Part shown: one piece after another, positions 62,626-64,000 of the stretch
Layout of the letters: each line of letters starts with the position of its first letter
Numbering within the stretch: the first letter of the stretch is position 1
Assembly: GCA_902535255.1 (NCBI GenBank)
Contig: CACASQ010000001.1
Coordinates: forward strand, 1 to 64,000
Source of the DNA: an uncultured Pelagibacteraceae bacterium
GTDB lineage: Bacteria > Pseudomonadota > Alphaproteobacteria > Pelagibacterales > Pelagibacteraceae
Direction: 5' to 3'
DNA length: 64,000 nucleotides
Program-made: the position numbers and the translations under genes
Notes under the pieces: generated by a model
Seen by the model: the letters and a program-made list of their open reading frames with translations, nothing else
The model's database searches: none
What the model was told of the DNA's origin: nothing

Positions 62626-63234
62626 GTGTCAGAAACAGTTAGTTACTACGAAGATTCAAAAGAGATAGAAAAGAAGATATGGGATCTTTTGTCTAATGCA
62701 GTAAAAGACAGGTCATCAGAATTCAGAACACCTGTATTTATTTGCGGTAACGATAAAGATCTTGATGGAAGAGTTGTTGTTCTTAGAAAAGCAGATAAAC
62801 AAAATAATTTTATTCAATACCATAGTGATATTAGATCTTCAAAAATTGAGAAAATAAAAAAAAATCCCAAATGTTCTATTTTGTTTTATGGCAAGGAAGA
62901 AAAAATACAGCTTAGAGTTAAGGCTGAGTGCGAAGTTAATTACAACAATGATGTTACAAAAGAGTCTTGGGAAAAAACTGGCCATATTAGTAGAAAATGT
63001 TACTTGGTTACTAGTGGACCTGGAACAGAGTCTGAAAAACCAACCTCAGGGTTAGATAATAAATTTGATAATTTTGATTTTACTAAAGAAGAAAGTGAGG
63101 CCGGTTATAAAAACTTTTGTGTCATAAGATGCAACATTAAAAGCATTGAATGGCTCTATTTAGCAGCCAAAGGTCATCGAAGAGCAATAATTGATTTGAA
63201 TGGATCAAAAAAATTTACTTGGTTAATTCCCTAG
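62626..63234 (+). CDS. Pyridoxamine-phosphate-oxidase-like flavoprotein
   Basis: This 202-residue protein starts at GTG and has the PNPOx split-barrel features (RVVVLRKADKQNNFIQYHSDIRS; KNPKCSILFYGKEEKIQLRV) and a C-terminal IEWLYLAAKGHRRAI. It could oxidise pyridoxine phosphate or be an FMN-binding relative. It overlaps the convergent lyase gene by 12 nt. Confidence 0.75.
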   Translation: MSETVSYYEDSKEIEKKIWDLLSNAVKDRSSEFRTPVFICGNDKDLDGRVVVLRKADKQNNFIQYHSDIRSSKIEKIKKNPKCSILFYGKEEKIQLRVKAECEVNYNNDVTKESWEKTGHISRKCYLVTSGPGTESEKPTSGLDNKFDNFDFTKEESEAGYKNFCVIRCNIKSIEWLYLAAKGHRRAIIDLNGSKKFTWLIP

Positions 63235-64000
63235 TTTTTTTGTAACTTTTTCTTTTGTCGAGCCTAAATTAACTTCATCAAAATAAACAACCATATTTGG
63301 ATAGGGTTTATCTCCATGCTCCCTTTTCCATCCGCTTACGAATGTTTGATAAATTCCAAAATCTAGTCCGACACCTCTTTTAGTGTATGGCGTAATATTT
63401 TTTATATTCTCAGCATTTAGTATTAACTTGTTATTAATCCAAACTTTCATGAATCCATTTTCATCTCTTGAGTATCGAGCGTTAATTAGTACATCAGTCC
63501 ATTTTCCTCTCATATCATTTATCCTGATTGCCTTTTTCATTTCAACATACTCGCCACTCCACATTCTTCCTACTTCTAACCATTCACCACTTCTATCTGT
63601 AACCATAAGAATAGGTTTCCAGCCTTTTTCATAAAGTTGAGCAAAAGTAGTTCTAACAGGAGCTACTGATTGATATTCTTCGGGTAAATAAATAGATGCA
63701 GAATACCAATGATCTTTTTTACCCGTTTGATGTTTTTTGAATTGAAGCTCAGTTCTTTGTCTATCTTTTTTACAATCATCATGTCCGCTATCTTTACCGC
63801 AATCACCTAATCTTACCTCAAATCTGTAAGATTTTTTTCCGGATCTTACAGGATGACCATCTTTACTATTAGCTAAAGTTAGAGAATATTTTTTTTTGTG
63901 AGAGATAGTTTTTCTTTTTACCTCAGTATTAGAGACATCTTTACTGTTTTTAGCTTCTAAATCTGAAGAGCCTGATAATAAAATCGCAAATAAAAAAAAA
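63223..64000 (-). CDS. Exported polysaccharide lyase-like protein (5' end beyond window)
   Basis: The track starts at an internal Met (63606), but the frame is open to the window edge, and the true N-terminus begins with a hydrophobic stretch (FFLFAILLSGSS) that looks like the end of a signal peptide. The mature part has GKKSYRFEVRLGD, RQRTELQFKKH, a beta-sandwich pattern, MVTDRSGEWLEVGRMW and WTDVLINARYSRDENGFMKV, features of the heparin-lyase-like polysaccharide lyase family. It would act on an acidic glycan outside the cytoplasm. Assignment rests on the fold pattern; substrate unknown. Confidence 0.7.
   Translation of the reverse strand, partial: FFLFAILLSGSSDLEAKNSKDVSNTEVKRKTISHKKKYSLTLANSKDGHPVRSGKKSYRFEVRLGDCGKDSGHDDCKKDRQRTELQFKKHQTGKKDHWYSASIYLPEEYQSVAPVRTTFAQLYEKGWKPILMVTDRSGEWLEVGRMWSGEYVEMKKAIRINDMRGKWTDVLINARYSRDENGFMKVWINNKLILNAENIKNITPYTKRGVGLDFGIYQTFVSGWKREHGDKPYPNMVVYFDEVNLGSTKEKVTKKLGN

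Noticed and set aside
63223-63606. 127-residue complete protein as in the ORF track
   Set aside because: The frame continues without a stop to the window edge and includes conserved lyase segments upstream; 63606 is an internal Met.

Overview
The window is a stretch of an AT-rich, streamlined alphaproteobacterial chromosome, almost certainly SAR11 (Pelagibacterales). The evidence is the very low GC content, intergenic gaps of a few bases, frequent ATGA/TAATG stop-start overlaps, and characteristic gene sets: three-part PurS/PurQ/PurL, class II DAHP synthase, citramalate synthase, a methylcitrate pair, tandem glycine-betaine binding proteins and glucosylglycerate genes. Assignments come from reading the translated products and DNA motifs; no database search was possible.

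Layout. Bases 1-5562 hold the classical translation/transcription cluster on the minus strand: tRNA-Tyr, tRNA-Gly, tuf, tRNA-Trp, secE, nusG, rplK, rplA, rplJ, rplL and the 5' part of rpoB. rlmB follows on the plus strand. Bases 6498-14655 hold an 8.1 kb integrated element bounded by a 41/42-nt direct repeat of the 5' half of tRNA-Thr(TGT). It encodes a P4-type tyrosine integrase, an AlpA-like regulator, a primase-helicase replication protein and several unknown proteins, and no recognisable capsid or tail gene. It looks like a phage-satellite-type integrative element. Bases 14657-26945 hold nadK, tRNA-Leu, a quinoprotein dehydrogenase, a family 9 glycosyltransferase, a CinA-like protein, sfsA, map and a purine operon (purB-purC-purS-purQ-purL) running into bolA and a monothiol glutaredoxin. 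Bases 26942-38771 are mostly minus strand: a membrane glycosyltransferase and a methyltransferase behind rpsD, then trmJ, cimA, cysS, nadE, DAHP synthase, a carbonic-anhydrase-like protein, glmS and a GlmU lacking its uridyltransferase half. Bases 38800-43194 are plus strand: gph, a LysE exporter, prpB, prpC, a small membrane protein and a homocysteine S-methyltransferase. Bases 43186-49223 hold the betaine transporter parts (permease and two binding proteins) and a zinc-uptake regulon (znuA divergent from znuC-znuB-zur) with two well-formed Zur boxes. Bases 49266-53604 hold a glucosylglycerate gene pair, a circularly permuted ATP-grasp protein and an Anbu-type protease. The rest carries nrdA-nrdB, a phosphohexomutase, a TauE-type permease, dusA, rpoZ, an MFS carrier, a beta-hydroxyacid dehydrogenase, a PNPOx-type protein and a partial exported polysaccharide lyase.

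Most interesting. In the integrated element the direct repeat is the 5' half of the tRNA, so the element supplies the 5' half, and an apparent promoter, of the working tRNA-Thr. Just inside both ends there is a matching 28-nt hairpin in inverted orientation. The two copies differ at six positions that form three compensated stem pairs, which suggests a selected structure flanking attP. A cluster of six TGAAAC repeats beside the primase-helicase gene is a candidate replication origin.
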